A stretch of DNA of 64,000 nucleotides from Acidovorax delafieldii (GCF_007993815.1 NZ_VJWE01000011.1:496001-560000), one strand, 5' to 3'. Counted from the first letter of the stretch, positions 1-10,035 are shown. Made by a program: numbers and translations. The notes: generated by a model not told the origin, from the letters alone.

Positions 1-1
1 G

Positions 2-133
2 CTCTGGCTCATCCCTGGCCATTGCGACCCCACGGTCAATCTGCATGACTTTTTGATCGGCGTGCGCGGCGGTTTGGCGGCCGGCACGGTGGAGCGCATC
101 ATCCGGGTGGATGCACGGGGAGCGCTGACATAG
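2..133 (+). CDS. DSD1-family PLP enzyme, C-terminal end (partial)
   Basis: Only the last 43 codons are present; the gene starts before the window. The tail contains PGHCDPTVNLHD at its residues 5-16. In the DSD1 family (fold-III PLP enzymes such as zinc-dependent D-serine dehydratase and metal-dependent D-threonine aldolase) the His and Cys of this HCDPT motif bind the catalytic metal beside PLP. The reading ends at TAG 131-133 with no in-frame stop earlier. Which D-amino acid is the substrate cannot be told from this fragment. It is transcribed toward the next gene, which starts 80 bases on. Confidence 0.62.
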   Translation, partial: LWLIPGHCDPTVNLHDFLIGVRGGLAAGTVERIIRVDARGALT

Positions 134-212
134 GCGCAGCCCTCTAAACACCGGCGCTATAGGGGTTCACCTGCCCCGGTGTGAGCTGGCTGCTGGACCA
201 CAATCCGGCAAC

Positions 213-2015
213 ATGAGCCCCAGCCAGATCATCGTCCTTGCCACACCCGTCTTCTTCCTGCTGATCGCCATTGAGCTGGCCATTGGCTTCAAGCGCCAGC
301 GCAACACCTACCGTCTGGCCGATGCCGTCAGCAGCATCAGCCTGGGCATGCTGAGCCAGACCAGCGCAGTGTTCACGCGGCTGCTGCGCATCGGCATCTA
401 CACGGCCCTGTTCGAGCACGTGGCGCTGTGGCGCAACGATGCGTTCTGGACCAGCCTGCCCGGCTGGCTGCTGGCGCTGGTGTTCTACGACTTCTGCTAC
501 TACTGGCTCCACCGCATGGGGCATGAATCGGCGGTGCTGTGGGCCGCGCACGCGGTACACCACCAGAGCCAGGACTACAACCTCAGCACCGCCCTGCGCC
601 AGACCAGCTCGGGCGCGCTGCTGGGCTGGATCTTTTATGTGCCCATGGCACTGGCGGGCGTTCCGCCGCTGGTGTTCGGCGTGGTGGCGCTGATTGACCT
701 GCTCTACCAGTTCTGGGTGCACACCGAGCAGGTGGGACGCCTGGGCTGGTTCGACCGCTGGTTTTGCAGCCCCAGCAACCACCGCGTGCACCATGCCGTC
801 AACGATGCCTATCTGGACAAGAACTACGGCGGCATCCTGATCGTATGGGACCGGATGTTCGGCACCTTCAAGGATGAAGACGCGCAGGAGAAATGTGTTT
901 ACGGCACGCGCGGCCTGCTCAACAGCTGGGACCCGCTGTGGGCCAACGCCCAGGTGTACGCCGGGCTGGCGCACGACAGCTGGCACGCATGCAGCTGGCT
1001 CGACAAGCTCAAGGTCTGGATCAAGCCGCCGGGCTGGCGGCCTGCGGACGTGGCGGAGCGCTTTCCCAAGCCGGCCTTCAGCATGGCGCAGATGGCGCTC
1101 TACCACCCACCGATGTCGCGCGCCGTGCAATGGTTTGCACTGGTGCAGTTTGTGCTGCTGCTCGGGGGCGTGGCGGCCTTTTTGTGGCAGGCCGATACGG
1201 CGCCGCTGGCGCGCAACGCCGTCTGGTTCGCCGTGCTGCTGACAGTGCAATGGTCGCTGGGCGCTGTGATGCAGGGGCGCCTTCGCATGCTGATGGCGCT
1301 GATGCTGCAAAGCGCGGCACTGGCCACGGCCACCAGTGCGCTGGGGTTCACACAATGGCATTGGCTGTTCAAACCGCTGACCATGGCGATTGCTATTATT
1401 TTGGTAGCTGCCAGTGCATATTCGACTAGCGCAAGAGGTGCACCAGGTGCAAAAACTCCCTGGGCCTTGCTGATCGCGGCCCTGGGCGGGTCATTGGCGG
1501 GGGATGTGTTCCTCATGTTCCAGGGCTTCTTCATCCCCGGCCTGGTGAGCTTTCTGGTAGCGCATCTGTTTTATGTGGCGCTGTTCAAAAGTGGACAGGC
1601 ATGGTTTCCGCACCGGGGTGCGCTGGTGGCCACGCTGGGCATCGGCGTGGCCATGTACGCCTTTCTGTGGGCGGGCGGCCTGCCGCCTGCATTGCGCGCC
1701 CCCGTCGCGGCCTATGTGCTGGTGATTGCGCTGATGGCGGCCCAGGCCATTGGCCGCGCCACCGTGTTGCGCGACGCCGCTTCGCTGTGTGTCGCCATCG
1801 GCGCCGGGTTTTTCATGCTCAGCGACTCGCTGCTGGCCACCAACCGGTTTGTGACGCCCCTGCCCATGGCGCAGGTCTGGGTGCTGGCGACGTATTACGC
1901 TGCGCAGGCGCTGATCGTGGCAGGCATGCTGCGGGGCACAGCCCGCGCAGAGCCCAGCTCTGCCACGCCCCTCACACCCCAAACAGATCTTGCCCGCTCG
2001 CCTTCGGCGGCGTGA
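213..2015 (+). CDS. alkylglycerol monooxygenase-like hydroxylase fused to YhhN/TMEM86 lysoplasmalogenase-like domain
   Basis: A 600-residue membrane protein. Residues 1-300 are a fatty-acid-hydroxylase superfamily domain with the di-iron histidine set: H100xxxH104, H113xxH116H117, H170 in QFWVHTE, and H190xxH193H194. [19 protein letters not shown] follows and strongly resembles animal AGMO (TMEM195), which cleaves the ether bond of alkylglycerols. From about residue 385 (FKPLT, then AGD at 429-431 and LSDSLLA further on) it becomes a multi-helix YhhN/TMEM86 domain; that family includes lysoplasmalogenases that cleave vinyl-ether bonds. The fusion suggests one enzyme for ether-lipid breakdown in the membrane. 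Residues about 393-410 are encoded by a dispersed repeat copy. The last 44 bases overlap the end of convergent ruvB. Confidence 0.8.
   Translation: MSPSQIIVLATPVFFLLIAIELAIGFKRQRNTYRLADAVSSISLGMLSQTSAVFTRLLRIGIYTALFEHVALWRNDAFWTSLPGWLLALVFYDFCYYWLHRMGHESAVLWAAHAVHHQSQDYNLSTALRQTSSGALLGWIFYVPMALAGVPPLVFGVVALIDLLYQFWVHTEQVGRLGWFDRWFCSPSNHRVHHAVNDAYLDKNYGGILIVWDRMFGTFKDEDAQEKCVYGTRGLLNSWDPLWANAQVYAGLAHDSWHACSWLDKLKVWIKPPGWRPADVAERFPKPAFSMAQMALYHPPMSRAVQWFALVQFVLLLGGVAAFLWQADTAPLARNAVWFAVLLTVQWSLGAVMQGRLRMLMALMLQSAALATATSALGFTQWHWLFKPLTMAIAIILVAASAYSTSARGAPGAKTPWALLIAALGGSLAGDVFLMFQGFFIPGLVSFLVAHLFYVALFKSGQAWFPHRGALVATLGIGVAMYAFLWAGGLPPALRAPVAAYVLVIALMAAQAIGRATVLRDAASLCVAIGAGFFMLSDSLLATNRFVTPLPMAQVWVLATYYAAQALIVAGMLRGTARAEPSSATPLTPQTDLARSPSAA
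1387..1431 (+). repeat. dispersed repeat R1, copy inside a coding region
   Basis: This stretch contains TTGGTAGCTGCCAGTGCATA and then TTCGACTAGCGCAAG. It is a close variant of a repeat found at eight other places in this window (core TTGATAGCTGCCAGCGCATA, then TTCCACTAGCGC). Here it is read in frame as about [10 protein letters not shown] at the start of the YhhN-like domain. Confidence 0.7.
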
Positions 2016-3033
2016 CCCCCAGGTGGCGGAACGCCGCCAGCGTGGCAATGCGTCCACGCGGCGTGCGCTGCAGGAAGCCCTGCTGGATCAGATAGGGCTC
2101 GATCACGTCCTCGATGGTGCCGGCCTCTTCGCCAATGCTGGCCGCGATGTTGTCCAGCCCCACGGGGCCGCCATCGAAGCGGTGGATCACGGCTTCGAGC
2201 AGCTTGCGGTCCATCACGTCAAAGCCTTGCGGGTCCACATCGAGCATGGCCAGCGCCTTGTCGGCAATGGGTTTGGTAATGCGCCCATCGCCCTTGACCT
2301 CTGCATAGTCGCGCACCCGGCGCAGCAGCCGGTTGGCAATGCGCGGTGTGCCGCGCGAGCGGCGGGCGATCTCGAAGCCACCTTCCTCATCCATCGGTGC
2401 ATGGAGCAACCCGGCACTGCGCTGGACAATGCGCGCCAGCTCCTCGGCCGTGTAGAACTCCAGCCGCGCCACGATGCCGAAGCGGTCGCGCAACGGGTTG
2501 GTCAGCATGCCCGCACGCGTGGTGGCACCCACCAGGGTGAAGGGCTGAAGGTCCAGCTTGATGCTGCGCGCCGCCGGCCCCTCGCCGATCATGATGTCGA
2601 TCTGGTAGTCCTCCAGCGCGGGGTAGAGGATTTCCTCCACCACGGGTGACAAGCGGTGGATCTCGTCGATGAAGAGAACGTCGTTCTTTTCCAGGTTGGT
2701 CAGCAGCGCCGCCAGGTCCTTGGGCTTTTCCAGCACCGGGCCGCTGGTCTGGCGCAGGTTCACGCCCAACTCCGCCGCGATGATGTGCGACAGCGTGGTC
2801 TTGCCCAAGCCGGGCGGGCCGAACAGCAGCACATGGTCCAGCGCCTCACCCCGCTTCCTCGCCGCGCCGATGAAGATTTCCAACTGCTCCCTGGCCTTAG
2901 CCTGGCCCACATACTCCTGCAAGAGTTTGGGGCGCAGGGCACGTTCGATGGCCTCCTCTTGGGGGGAAACGGGAACTGCGGAGATGACGCGTTTGGCGGG
3001 GGCGGGGGTGAAATCGTCGGTCTGGATGGTCAT
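1972..3033 (-). CDS. ruvB: Holliday junction branch migration ATPase RuvB
   Basis: A 353-residue AAA+ motor that drives branch migration with RuvA and hands junctions to RuvC. Visible features are the Walker [10 protein letters not shown] at 72-80, Walker B FIDEIHRL at 121-128, sensor-like GATTRAG, and the C-terminal winged-helix domain ending in RTPRGR. The length is slightly above the common 330-350 because of a short N-terminal tail. Its 3' end overlaps the convergent hydroxylase fusion gene by 44 bases. Upstream on the same strand, a secreted protease gene separates it from ruvA, unlike the usual ruvAB pair. Confidence 0.97.
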   Translation of the reverse strand: MTIQTDDFTPAPAKRVISAVPVSPQEEAIERALRPKLLQEYVGQAKAREQLEIFIGAARKRGEALDHVLLFGPPGLGKTTLSHIIAAELGVNLRQTSGPVLEKPKDLAALLTNLEKNDVLFIDEIHRLSPVVEEILYPALEDYQIDIMIGEGPAARSIKLDLQPFTLVGATTRAGMLTNPLRDRFGIVARLEFYTAEELARIVQRSAGLLHAPMDEEGGFEIARRSRGTPRIANRLLRRVRDYAEVKGDGRITKPIADKALAMLDVDPQGFDVMDRKLLEAVIHRFDGGPVGLDNIAASIGEEAGTIEDVIEPYLIQQGFLQRTPRGRIATLAAFRHLGVTPPKASGQDLFGV

Positions 3034-3046
3034 TGCCGTAGCTTAC

Positions 3047-4966
3047 TTACTGGTTCGCCCAGGCGTAGTAAGCGACTCCTTCGTAGCGGTAGTCAGGCAT
3101 GCTGGCCTGGATGAAATCCCGCTCTGAGGGGCTGGTCGTATAGAAATGCACGCCTTTCGAGAGACGGTAGAACCGATAGACAGGAATCCCACCTCCTGCT
3201 GCACTGGGCATTGCGTACCAAGCGATGCCCTCCAGCTGGAAATCCGGGTTGCTGCGTTGCACGCTATCCCGCTCTGCAGGATTGATGGTGTAAAAATGTG
3301 CCCCGCCGGTGAGGCCATAAAAGCGGTACACCGCACTGTTACCCGACTGCAGCGCCGCTTGGGCATAGAACGCAATGCCTTCGTAATTGAACACCGGAAA
3401 ATTCACGATGGTGTTGTCGCGCTCTGCTGCGCTGGTGGTGAAGAAGTGGGCCCCCGTGGTGCCGTTAAAAAAACGGTAGACGGGCACACGCACTCCGGAC
3501 GACGGTGTCTGCGGCTGGCCAGACGACAGCCAGTTTTTCAGCGCAGTGTTATATGCGACATCAAAGCGGCCATAGAACTCGGGAGACGAGATGGAGGTGC
3601 AGCTTGCGCTGCCACCGTACAGTGTCCCAATGACCTGGGTGCCGCCTTTGAACAGAGCTGAACCGCTGCTACCGCCTTCGGTGGTACCTTGGCTCCAGTT
3701 GACACGATAGAAATTGCCCGACGAACCCACGCACTGGAATTGGGTTCCACTGGTGGCCGTGCAGGAAGTCAAGCTGTTCAATGCGCCAATACTCACCTTG
3801 AGCAAATCACCCCGGGGATGATGCAGGCCCACCACCGACGCGCCCGTGGCCTGCGTGCTGGCATCCCACCCGGCAAAGAAGGCCCCCGCTGGCGGCGTGT
3901 CGTTGAGCTTGAGCAACGCCGTGTCGGTAACGTCCGTCGCGTAGAGCAACACCGCACCATTCAGGCGCTTGGTGGTTGCGCTGGAAAGGGTGCGGCTGTT
4001 GCATGTCGGAGCACGGTAAAACCAGTCGGTCTGCAGCGAAGACGCCTCTGTCTGGGTGGATATGCAATGGTTGGCCGTCAGAAAGTACGGTGTGCCAGAA
4101 GACTGCGCGTCATTGAGCAGCGTACCGGTACATACATAGGTCCCACCACCGGACGTAAAGATCATGCGGGCAACGGCGTTGCGCTGGTTGGCATAGGCCT
4201 CATAGCAACTGGCGTCCAACTGGCACGAAGCCGATTCGTTGATCTTGGCAGTCAGTTCACCTTCTGTGGGAATCGACAGATTTTCGAAGATGTGGGAGAC
4301 GCGTGGCACCGAGATATCCACGGCGTCCGGGGCTACGCCAGCGGGCAACTCCAACTCCAGGGTCACCTCGTGCGAACCCAGGTCCGGGGACCACCAGGTC
4401 TGGCCGTCGATCGAGGTGTCGCCCGCCTGCGCATTACGTTCAATGCGCTGCATCACTTCATGCCCGGCAATCTGAAAAACTGAGGCTGCATCTGCTTGGC
4501 TGTACACACGCAGTACAGCGCCTGGAGGCAGCTTTCGGGCGACCACCCCCAGGCGCAGGCCATAGGCCCCCTCGGCGGAGAAGCTGATGGCGGCCACCTG
4601 ACCGCCGCTGGAAGTGGGGGTCCAACGGAACTGCTGCAATGTTTGCGGTGCGGCTCGGGTAGCTGCTACGTCACGCGCAACGCCCACTTGGCGCGGACCG
4701 ATGCCACCGCCTGCGGGAGTTGCCTTGGCCTCGGCCAAAGCGCCCAGGCTCACCAATGAGGGTACAGGCGGGGACGCCAGCATACTGCGCGACTTGACGT
4801 TGGACACCCCCTGGTCGGCACTGACAGGCTGCACCCACCCATCTACTTGCAGCACGGCAGAGGAAGTCTGTGCAAGGCCTTCCTGGCCCCCGCCGCCACA
4901 CCCCGCCAGCAGCGCAGCCGCTGCCGCAAACCCCCACCCCAACCGAGCGAACATATTAGATTTCAT
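3047..4966 (-). CDS. secreted trypsin-like serine protease lipoprotein with three C-terminal DUF5648 repeats
   Basis: A 639-residue exported protein. I chose ATG 4964-4966, preceded by an AGGGG ribosome site, over an ATG ten codons upstream. The signal peptide ends in a lipobox (LLAGC, Cys about 23). The protease domain has the S1 triad: LTANHC (His about 300), TDTALL (Asp about 348) and GGSSGS (Ser about 434). It also has many paired cysteines and resembles lysyl-endopeptidase types. After a linker come three 45-residue repeats of the form VYRF..TGAHF(F/Y)T...ERD...EG(I/V)A(F/W/Y)YA, matching DUF5648, probably carbohydrate or surface binding. It sits between ruvA and ruvB on the same strand. 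Confidence 0.88.
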   Translation of the reverse strand: MKSNMFARLGWGFAAAAALLAGCGGGGQEGLAQTSSAVLQVDGWVQPVSADQGVSNVKSRSMLASPPVPSLVSLGALAEAKATPAGGGIGPRQVGVARDVAATRAAPQTLQQFRWTPTSSGGQVAAISFSAEGAYGLRLGVVARKLPPGAVLRVYSQADAASVFQIAGHEVMQRIERNAQAGDTSIDGQTWWSPDLGSHEVTLELELPAGVAPDAVDISVPRVSHIFENLSIPTEGELTAKINESASCQLDASCYEAYANQRNAVARMIFTSGGGTYVCTGTLLNDAQSSGTPYFLTANHCISTQTEASSLQTDWFYRAPTCNSRTLSSATTKRLNGAVLLYATDVTDTALLKLNDTPPAGAFFAGWDASTQATGASVVGLHHPRGDLLKVSIGALNSLTSCTATSGTQFQCVGSSGNFYRVNWSQGTTEGGSSGSALFKGGTQVIGTLYGGSASCTSISSPEFYGRFDVAYNTALKNWLSSGQPQTPSSGVRVPVYRFFNGTTGAHFFTTSAAERDNTIVNFPVFNYEGIAFYAQAALQSGNSAVYRFYGLTGGAHFYTINPAERDSVQRSNPDFQLEGIAWYAMPSAAGGGIPVYRFYRLSKGVHFYTTSPSERDFIQASMPDYRYEGVAYYAWANQ

Positions 4967-5034
4967 TTTTTCCCCTGGCCCCAAACAAATCATCATTGAA
5001 CACTGAAATGCGCCGCGACGAAAGCCAACCGTGA

Positions 5035-5610
5035 CTACTTTGCCAGCGCCTTCAGCGCCAGCTTGATCCCCTCACTCACCCCCACCTCCGCTGGCAGCGC
5101 CTTGAGCGCCGCAGCCGCCTCCTTGTCGCTGTAGCCCAAAGCCAACAGCGCCTGCAGAATGTCGGCTTGCGCATCGCTGGTGGCCGCGCCGTGCACGGCG
5201 CCCATGTCTGCACCCAGCTTGCCCTTGAGCTCCAGCAACAAACGTTCGGCCGTCTTTTTGCCGATGCCTGGCACCTTCACCAGCCGCCCCGCCTCCTGCA
5301 GAGAAATCGCCTGCGCCAGGTCACTGACGCCCATGCCGCTCAGGATGGACAAGGCCGTGCGCGGCCCCACACCCGAAATCTTGATCAGCTCACGAAACGC
5401 CTGGCGCTCAGAGGCGGTTGCAAAGCCGTACAGCAGCTGCGCATCCTCACGCACGATGAACTGTGTCAGCAGGCTCACACGCTCGCCCACGGCGGGCAGG
5501 TTGTAGAAGGTGCTCATGGGCACATTCACCTCGTAGCCCACGCCGTGGCAGTCCAGCAGCACCTCAGGGGGATTCTTCTCCAGCAGGGTGCCGGTCAATT
5601 TGCCTATCAT
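5035..5610 (-). CDS. ruvA: Holliday junction DNA-binding protein RuvA
   Basis: A 191-residue junction-binding subunit, starting at MIGKLTGTL (ATG 5608-5610). The N-terminal OB fold ([10 protein letters not shown]) is followed by two helix-hairpin-helix motifs ([15 protein letters not shown] and [16 protein letters not shown]) that bind the four-way junction, then a flexible linker and the RuvB-contacting three-helix domain III. A start ten codons upstream is possible but does not fit the family N-terminus. ruvB lies downstream beyond the protease gene. The phoH-like gene is divergent, its start about 80 bases away. Confidence 0.97.
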   Translation of the reverse strand: MIGKLTGTLLEKNPPEVLLDCHGVGYEVNVPMSTFYNLPAVGERVSLLTQFIVREDAQLLYGFATASERQAFRELIKISGVGPRTALSILSGMGVSDLAQAISLQEAGRLVKVPGIGKKTAERLLLELKGKLGADMGAVHGAATSDAQADILQALLALGYSDKEAAAALKALPAEVGVSEGIKLALKALAK

Positions 5611-5690
5611 TGATGTCCTTTGACGACGCGGGCATGACATGCCGCGCCGCCGTTCTTGCTGTTTTCCGTTGCCTGACTGGAATTATCCGC

Positions 5691-6647
5691 GTGATCCTGC
5701 GCCACACCTTCACCCCCCACAACAACACCCGGCTCACCCACCTGTGTGGCCCGGCCGATGCGCACCTGCGCACCATCGAGGTGGCCTTGCAGGTGAGCAT
5801 TGCGCACCGGCACGAGCAGTTCAAGGTCGACGGCCCCAAGGCCAAGGCCACGCAGGCGATGGAGCTGCTGCAGGCCCTGTATGAAATGGCCGAGCGCCCC
5901 ATTGGCGAGGACTATATCCAGCTGATGCTGGCGGGCGACAGCGAACTGCTGGAGGCCCCGGACGACGCCATCATCCTCAACACCCGCCGTGCGGACCTGC
6001 GCGGGCGCACCCCCACGCAGAACCTGTACCTGCAGAACATCGCCACGCACGACATCACCTTCGGCATCGGCCCTGCCGGCACCGGCAAGACGTATCTCGC
6101 CGTAGCCAGTGCGGTGGATGCATTGGAGCGCAGCAGCGTGCAGCGGATCGTGCTGACCCGCCCGGCGGTGGAGGCTGGAGAGCGCCTGGGCTTTTTGCCC
6201 GGCGATCTGGCGCAGAAGGTGGACCCTTATCTGCGCCCGCTGTACGACGCGCTGTACGAGCTGATGGGACACGACAAGGTGCAAAAGGCGTTTGAGCGCA
6301 ACGCCATCGAGATTGCGCCGCTGGCCTTCATGCGCGGTCGCACGCTGAACAACGCGTTCGTCATCCTCGACGAGGCACAGAACACCACGCCCGAGCAGAT
6401 GAAGATGTTCCTCACCCGTATCGGCTTTGGCGCCAAGGCCGTGGTGACCGGTGACGTCAGCCAGATCGACCTGCCCAAGGGGACGCTGAGCGGCCTGATC
6501 GACGCCGAGCGCGTATTGAAGCGCGTCAAGGGCATCTCGATCACCCACTTCACCAGCGCCGACGTGGTGCGCCATCCGCTGGTGGCCCGCATCGTGGACG
6601 CCTACGACGCCCCCCGCCGTTCCGCAGCGACCCGTACCCGCGACTGA
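5691..6647 (+). CDS. ybeZ: PhoH-like AAA ATPase (YbeZ)
   Basis: A 318-residue ATPase of the PhoH family, associated in bacteria with YbeY in ribosome and RNA metabolism. Walker A is [11 protein letters not shown] and Walker B is [10 protein letters not shown], preceded by a small RNA-binding-like N-terminal region. The best start is GTG 5691 (residues [10 protein letters not shown]), because family members begin about there. Upstream ATGs at 5613 and earlier would add a Cys-rich tail overlapping the ruvA promoter region. ybeY follows after 62 bases that hold a repeat copy, supporting a ybeZ-ybeY operon. Confidence 0.93.
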   Translation: MILRHTFTPHNNTRLTHLCGPADAHLRTIEVALQVSIAHRHEQFKVDGPKAKATQAMELLQALYEMAERPIGEDYIQLMLAGDSELLEAPDDAIILNTRRADLRGRTPTQNLYLQNIATHDITFGIGPAGTGKTYLAVASAVDALERSSVQRIVLTRPAVEAGERLGFLPGDLAQKVDPYLRPLYDALYELMGHDKVQKAFERNAIEIAPLAFMRGRTLNNAFVILDEAQNTTPEQMKMFLTRIGFGAKAVVTGDVSQIDLPKGTLSGLIDAERVLKRVKGISITHFTSADVVRHPLVARIVDAYDAPRRSAATRTRD

Positions 6648-6651
6648 ACTC

Positions 6652-6692
6652 CTAATTTGATAGCTACTTACGCTTATAAATTGGGCGCCGGT
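6652..6692 (+). repeat. dispersed repeat R1, degenerate copy between ybeZ and ybeY
   Basis: AATTTGATAGCTACTTACGC followed by TTATAAATTGGGCGCC is a diverged copy of the R1 family, sitting just after the ybeZ stop codon. Confidence 0.5.
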
Positions 6693-6709
6693 AGCCTAAA
6701 ACACCTCAA

Positions 6710-7171
6710 ATGTCTTTAAACCAACTCTCCTTGTCGCTGCAGTTCGGCCCGTTCGACGGAGCCGCCGCCCACCGCGCCGTACTGCCACGCCACAAGGTCA
6801 CCCGCTGGATTCGCCACGCGCTGGCCACCGATGCCGAGATCACCGTGCGCATCGTGGGCACCGAAGAAGGCCAGCAGCTCAACCGCGAGTACCGCAAGAA
6901 GGACTACGCCACCAACGTGCTTACCTTCGACTACACCCAGGAACCCGTGGTGACCGCCGACCTGGTGCTGTGCGCCCCCGTGATCGAGCGCGAGGCGAAG
7001 GAGCAAAACAAGAGCCTGGAAGAATACTACGCCCACATGCTCGTGCACGGCACGCTGCACGCCCAGGGCTGGGACCACGAGACGAGCGAGGCCGACGCCG
7101 AGGAGATGGAGGCGTACGAGACCGACATCCTGCGCGAGCTGGGCTTTGCTGATCCTTACGCGACCTCCTGA
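6710..7171 (+). CDS. ybeY: endoribonuclease YbeY (16S rRNA 3'-end maturation)
   Basis: A 153-residue single-zinc endoribonuclease needed for 16S rRNA 3'-end processing and ribosome quality control. The signature [11 protein letters not shown] spans 113-123, giving the three zinc-binding histidines H113, H117 and H123. TNVLTFDY at 69-75 is the usual family segment before it. It directly follows ybeZ on the same strand, the conserved pairing in proteobacteria. Confidence 0.97.
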   Translation: MSLNQLSLSLQFGPFDGAAAHRAVLPRHKVTRWIRHALATDAEITVRIVGTEEGQQLNREYRKKDYATNVLTFDYTQEPVVTADLVLCAPVIEREAKEQNKSLEEYYAHMLVHGTLHAQGWDHETSEADAEEMEAYETDILRELGFADPYATS

Positions 7172-7359
7172 ACGCCATTCCGACTGCCGAGGGCAGTGGC
7201 GAAATTTTTACCATTTGGTACAAAATGCTCGCATCTGCCGGGGCCAGGCGGTACCTTGATAAGCGACGATTGACTCCTCCAGCGGGCGTCTCGCAGACCT
7301 GCCGGCACTCCCGCCGCGCGCAGCGCCTGTCCCCCCCTTTTCTTTGAGGAGTCTTCTCT

Positions 7360-9171
7360 GTGATGCATTTCCAGCGACCCCCTGCGCCCGCGGCGAATTC
7401 GGGCCTGCCCTACTTGTATCGCGCTTTACTGCTGGCGGCGCCACTCGTTCTGGCGGCCTGCGGGGGCAGCAGTGGCGAATCAACGCCCGCCGGACTCCCG
7501 GCCCCTTCCGGCTTCAGCGTGGCGAGCTACGGCCCCAAGACCTACAACTTCGGCTGGGCCGTCACCCCGGGCGCAACGCGCTACGAACTGTTCGAGGACC
7601 CTGATGGCGCAGCAGGCCCCCAGCCTGAGGCGCTCGAAAGCACCGGCGCCGCCAATAACGTCACCAGCGACACTGTGCGGATTCAGGTGCCACTGCACGA
7701 GCGGGTGAACGCCAGCTACCGGCTGCGCGCCTGCGACGCGAGCGGCTGCGGCCCGTTCACTGCCGCGGTAACACCCGACATCACCCAGGCCATAGGACGG
7801 TTCGACCTTGCTGGCGGCGATCTGACCAAGCGATTTGGAGCCTACGAGAACACCATTGCCCTTTCGGCCGACGGTTTAACGCTGGCCGTCGGTTCGCCCC
7901 GCGAGGGCAGTTCAGGTGACCTGGCAGGGGCGGGCGCGGTGTACGTCTTCAGCCGCAGCCAGTCAGGTATTGGCATGCCAGCCCCTGCCTGGGGTCTGCG
8001 GGCACGGCTGGAAGGCAGTAGTCCCGCCGCAAAGATGGCCTTTGGCGCCAGCCTGGCGCTGTCGGCCAACGGTCACACGCTGGCAGTGGGTGCGCCCGAA
8101 GAAAGAAGCAATGCACGCGGCATCAACGGCGATGCGACCAACCGCGACGCGTATGGCGCGGGGGCCGCGTATATCTTCACCGACAACGGCAGCACCTGGA
8201 TCCAACGGGCCTATATCAAAGCCCGCAACACGGCAGCGAAAGTCGAGACCTGCAGCCGAGGGGACATCACGGGCACAGCTGTATTTCCATGCACCCCCCA
8301 ACACTTTGGCTTCAGCGTGGCGCTGTCAGCCGACGGGAACCTGTTGGCTGTGGGGGCCCCAGAGGAAGGGGCCAACTTCACCACAAACCCATGGGGGGGC
8401 GTCAACAGTGGAGCGCTCTCTTACATGGGTGAAACCATATTTGGTGGTGGCGCAGGCGCTGTTCATACTTTTACCCGCAATAAAGACGGAGCCTGGGTCG
8501 AACAGGCGCATCTACCAGGGAGCGGAGCCGATGCCAGCTTGGTCCGCTTTGGGGCGGTTGTAGCCCTGTCCAGCGACGGCACCGTGCTTGCGGCGAACAC
8601 CGACAAGAACGTCTCGGTCCTGACACAGCTCGGCGATACCTGGAGTGCACCTGCACAGGTGTGGCGCGTACCTGTCACCAGTTGGGGGCAAGGTTCGCAC
8701 AACCCCTTTGCAATGTCCAGGGACGGAAGCACACTGGCGGTCTTGGACCGCTCTGCAGGTCCTGACATTCAGCTGCGAACATTCACACGCACGGGGGACG
8801 TCTGGACGCAGCAGCCCGCACTGCCGGTCAAAATGGCCGACCAGGGCTTTTCCAACAATGTGATGCTGTCGCTTTCTGCGGACGGCCGCACGCTCGCCTT
8901 GGGCGACTTCAACGAAGCGAGCAACGCCTCTGGCATCAATGGCAACCCCAACAACGAAGCCTTACCTTTAGCTGGATCCGTCAATGTCTACCGCCGCGAC
9001 GGCACCACGTGGGGCCATCGCGCCTACCTCAAGGCTCCCCAATCGGAAACACTTGCGCGCTTCGGTGCCAGCGTCGCCTTGTCCAGTGATGCCCGCACCC
9101 TGGCCGTAGGTACCGGCCGTGCCACGTACGGCGTGGCCCCCATCAAAGCCGACACCGCTTATTTGTACTGA
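7360..9171 (+). CDS. FG-GAP-like beta-propeller lipoprotein, paralog A
   Basis: A 603-residue exported protein starting at GTG 7360 or ATG 7363, behind GAGGAG. A signal peptide ends in LAAC (Cys about 34) and is followed by a Ser/Gly-rich tether. Residues about 45-130 look like a fibronectin-type or similar beta domain (ATRYELFEDPDG). After that I count seven blade motifs of the type FGASLALSANGHTLAVGAPEE, some with GINGD calcium-loop-like inserts. This fits a seven-bladed propeller held at the outer membrane. Function is unknown. A paralog lies at 10181-11950 beyond a TSUP permease gene. Confidence 0.82.
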   Translation: MMHFQRPPAPAANSGLPYLYRALLLAAPLVLAACGGSSGESTPAGLPAPSGFSVASYGPKTYNFGWAVTPGATRYELFEDPDGAAGPQPEALESTGAANNVTSDTVRIQVPLHERVNASYRLRACDASGCGPFTAAVTPDITQAIGRFDLAGGDLTKRFGAYENTIALSADGLTLAVGSPREGSSGDLAGAGAVYVFSRSQSGIGMPAPAWGLRARLEGSSPAAKMAFGASLALSANGHTLAVGAPEERSNARGINGDATNRDAYGAGAAYIFTDNGSTWIQRAYIKARNTAAKVETCSRGDITGTAVFPCTPQHFGFSVALSADGNLLAVGAPEEGANFTTNPWGGVNSGALSYMGETIFGGGAGAVHTFTRNKDGAWVEQAHLPGSGADASLVRFGAVVALSSDGTVLAANTDKNVSVLTQLGDTWSAPAQVWRVPVTSWGQGSHNPFAMSRDGSTLAVLDRSAGPDIQLRTFTRTGDVWTQQPALPVKMADQGFSNNVMLSLSADGRTLALGDFNEASNASGINGNPNNEALPLAGSVNVYRRDGTTWGHRAYLKAPQSETLARFGASVALSSDARTLAVGTGRATYGVAPIKADTAYLY

Positions 9172-9294
9172 TGGCATCGGTGGTGGGAGCCTCGCTGGCG
9201 AGGGGGGCGAACCCCTGACGAGGTTCATTGCAGGCAAAGGTGTTGCACCTAGGCTGTTGCCAACGGCGTCCACGCCACCGCCTACCATTGATGA

Positions 9295-10035
9295 ATGTTT
9301 GACACCTCTTTGCTGCTCACCGCCGCCTTCGTCGCCGGCGCCCTCAATGCCGTTGCCGGGGGCGGCAGTTTTCTGACCCTGCCCGCCCTCGTCTTCACTG
9401 GCGTGCCGCCTGTGGTGGCCAATGCCACGGGCACGGTAGCCCTGCTGCCGGGGTACATGGCCGGCGCATGGGGTTTCCGCGAAGACACGGCCCCGCCGCC
9501 GGGGCTGTCGATGCGCCTGTTGGTGGTGCTCTCACTCATCGGGGGCGCGGCCGGGGCCGCGCTGCTGCTGGTCACGCCCGACGCCACCTTCCGCCGCGCG
9601 GTTCCCTGGCTGCTGCTGGCGGCCACGGCGCTGTTTGCATTCGGGCCGCAGCTGCGCCGGATGCTGGCGGGCGGCAAACCCTCCACCGCCAAGGCCACGG
9701 TGGGCGTGCTGGCGGTGGCTGCCTATGGCGGCTATTTCAACGGCGGGCTGGGCATCCTTCTGCTGGCGCTGTTCGGCCTGCTGGGGCAGACGAACCTGAA
9801 CGCTATGAACGGCCTCAAGAACTGGGTGTCGGCCCTGCTTACCGCCATTGCCGTGGCCATCTACGCCGCTGGCGGCGTGGTGCTGTGGCCGCAGGCGCTG
9901 ATGATGATGGTGGCCGCCACAGCAGGGGGCTACGGCGGGGCACGCTTGGCCCGCAAGCTGCCCCCGGCGGTGTTACGCTTGGGAGTCGTAGCCACCGGCC
10001 TGGCGATGTCGCTGGTTTTTTTTGCGCGGCAGTAA
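9295..10035 (+). CDS. TSUP-family (TauE/SafE) membrane permease
   Basis: A 246-residue hydrophobic protein with about eight predicted membrane helices. It has the two-repeat pattern of the TauE/SafE family, including NAVAGGGSFLTLPAL near the N-terminus and YGGYFNGGLGILLLALFGL in the second half. The family exports or imports sulfite, organosulfonates and similar anions; the substrate here is unknown. It sits between two paralogous propeller lipoproteins on the same strand, with about 120-145 base gaps, so co-transcription is uncertain. Confidence 0.88.
   Translation: MFDTSLLLTAAFVAGALNAVAGGGSFLTLPALVFTGVPPVVANATGTVALLPGYMAGAWGFREDTAPPPGLSMRLLVVLSLIGGAAGAALLLVTPDATFRRAVPWLLLAATALFAFGPQLRRMLAGGKPSTAKATVGVLAVAAYGGYFNGGLGILLLALFGLLGQTNLNAMNGLKNWVSALLTAIAVAIYAAGGVVLWPQALMMMVAATAGGYGGARLARKLPPAVLRLGVVATGLAMSLVFFARQ

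Noticed and set aside
144..1361. 405-codon minus-strand frame opposite the hydroxylase fusion gene
   Set aside because: Antisense shadow of a well-supported coding region in GC-rich DNA; low-complexity His/Gln/Arg-rich product with no motif.
9186..9205. Hairpin CCTCGC/GCGAGG after the first propeller gene as a terminator
   Set aside because: Only six pairs and no T run.
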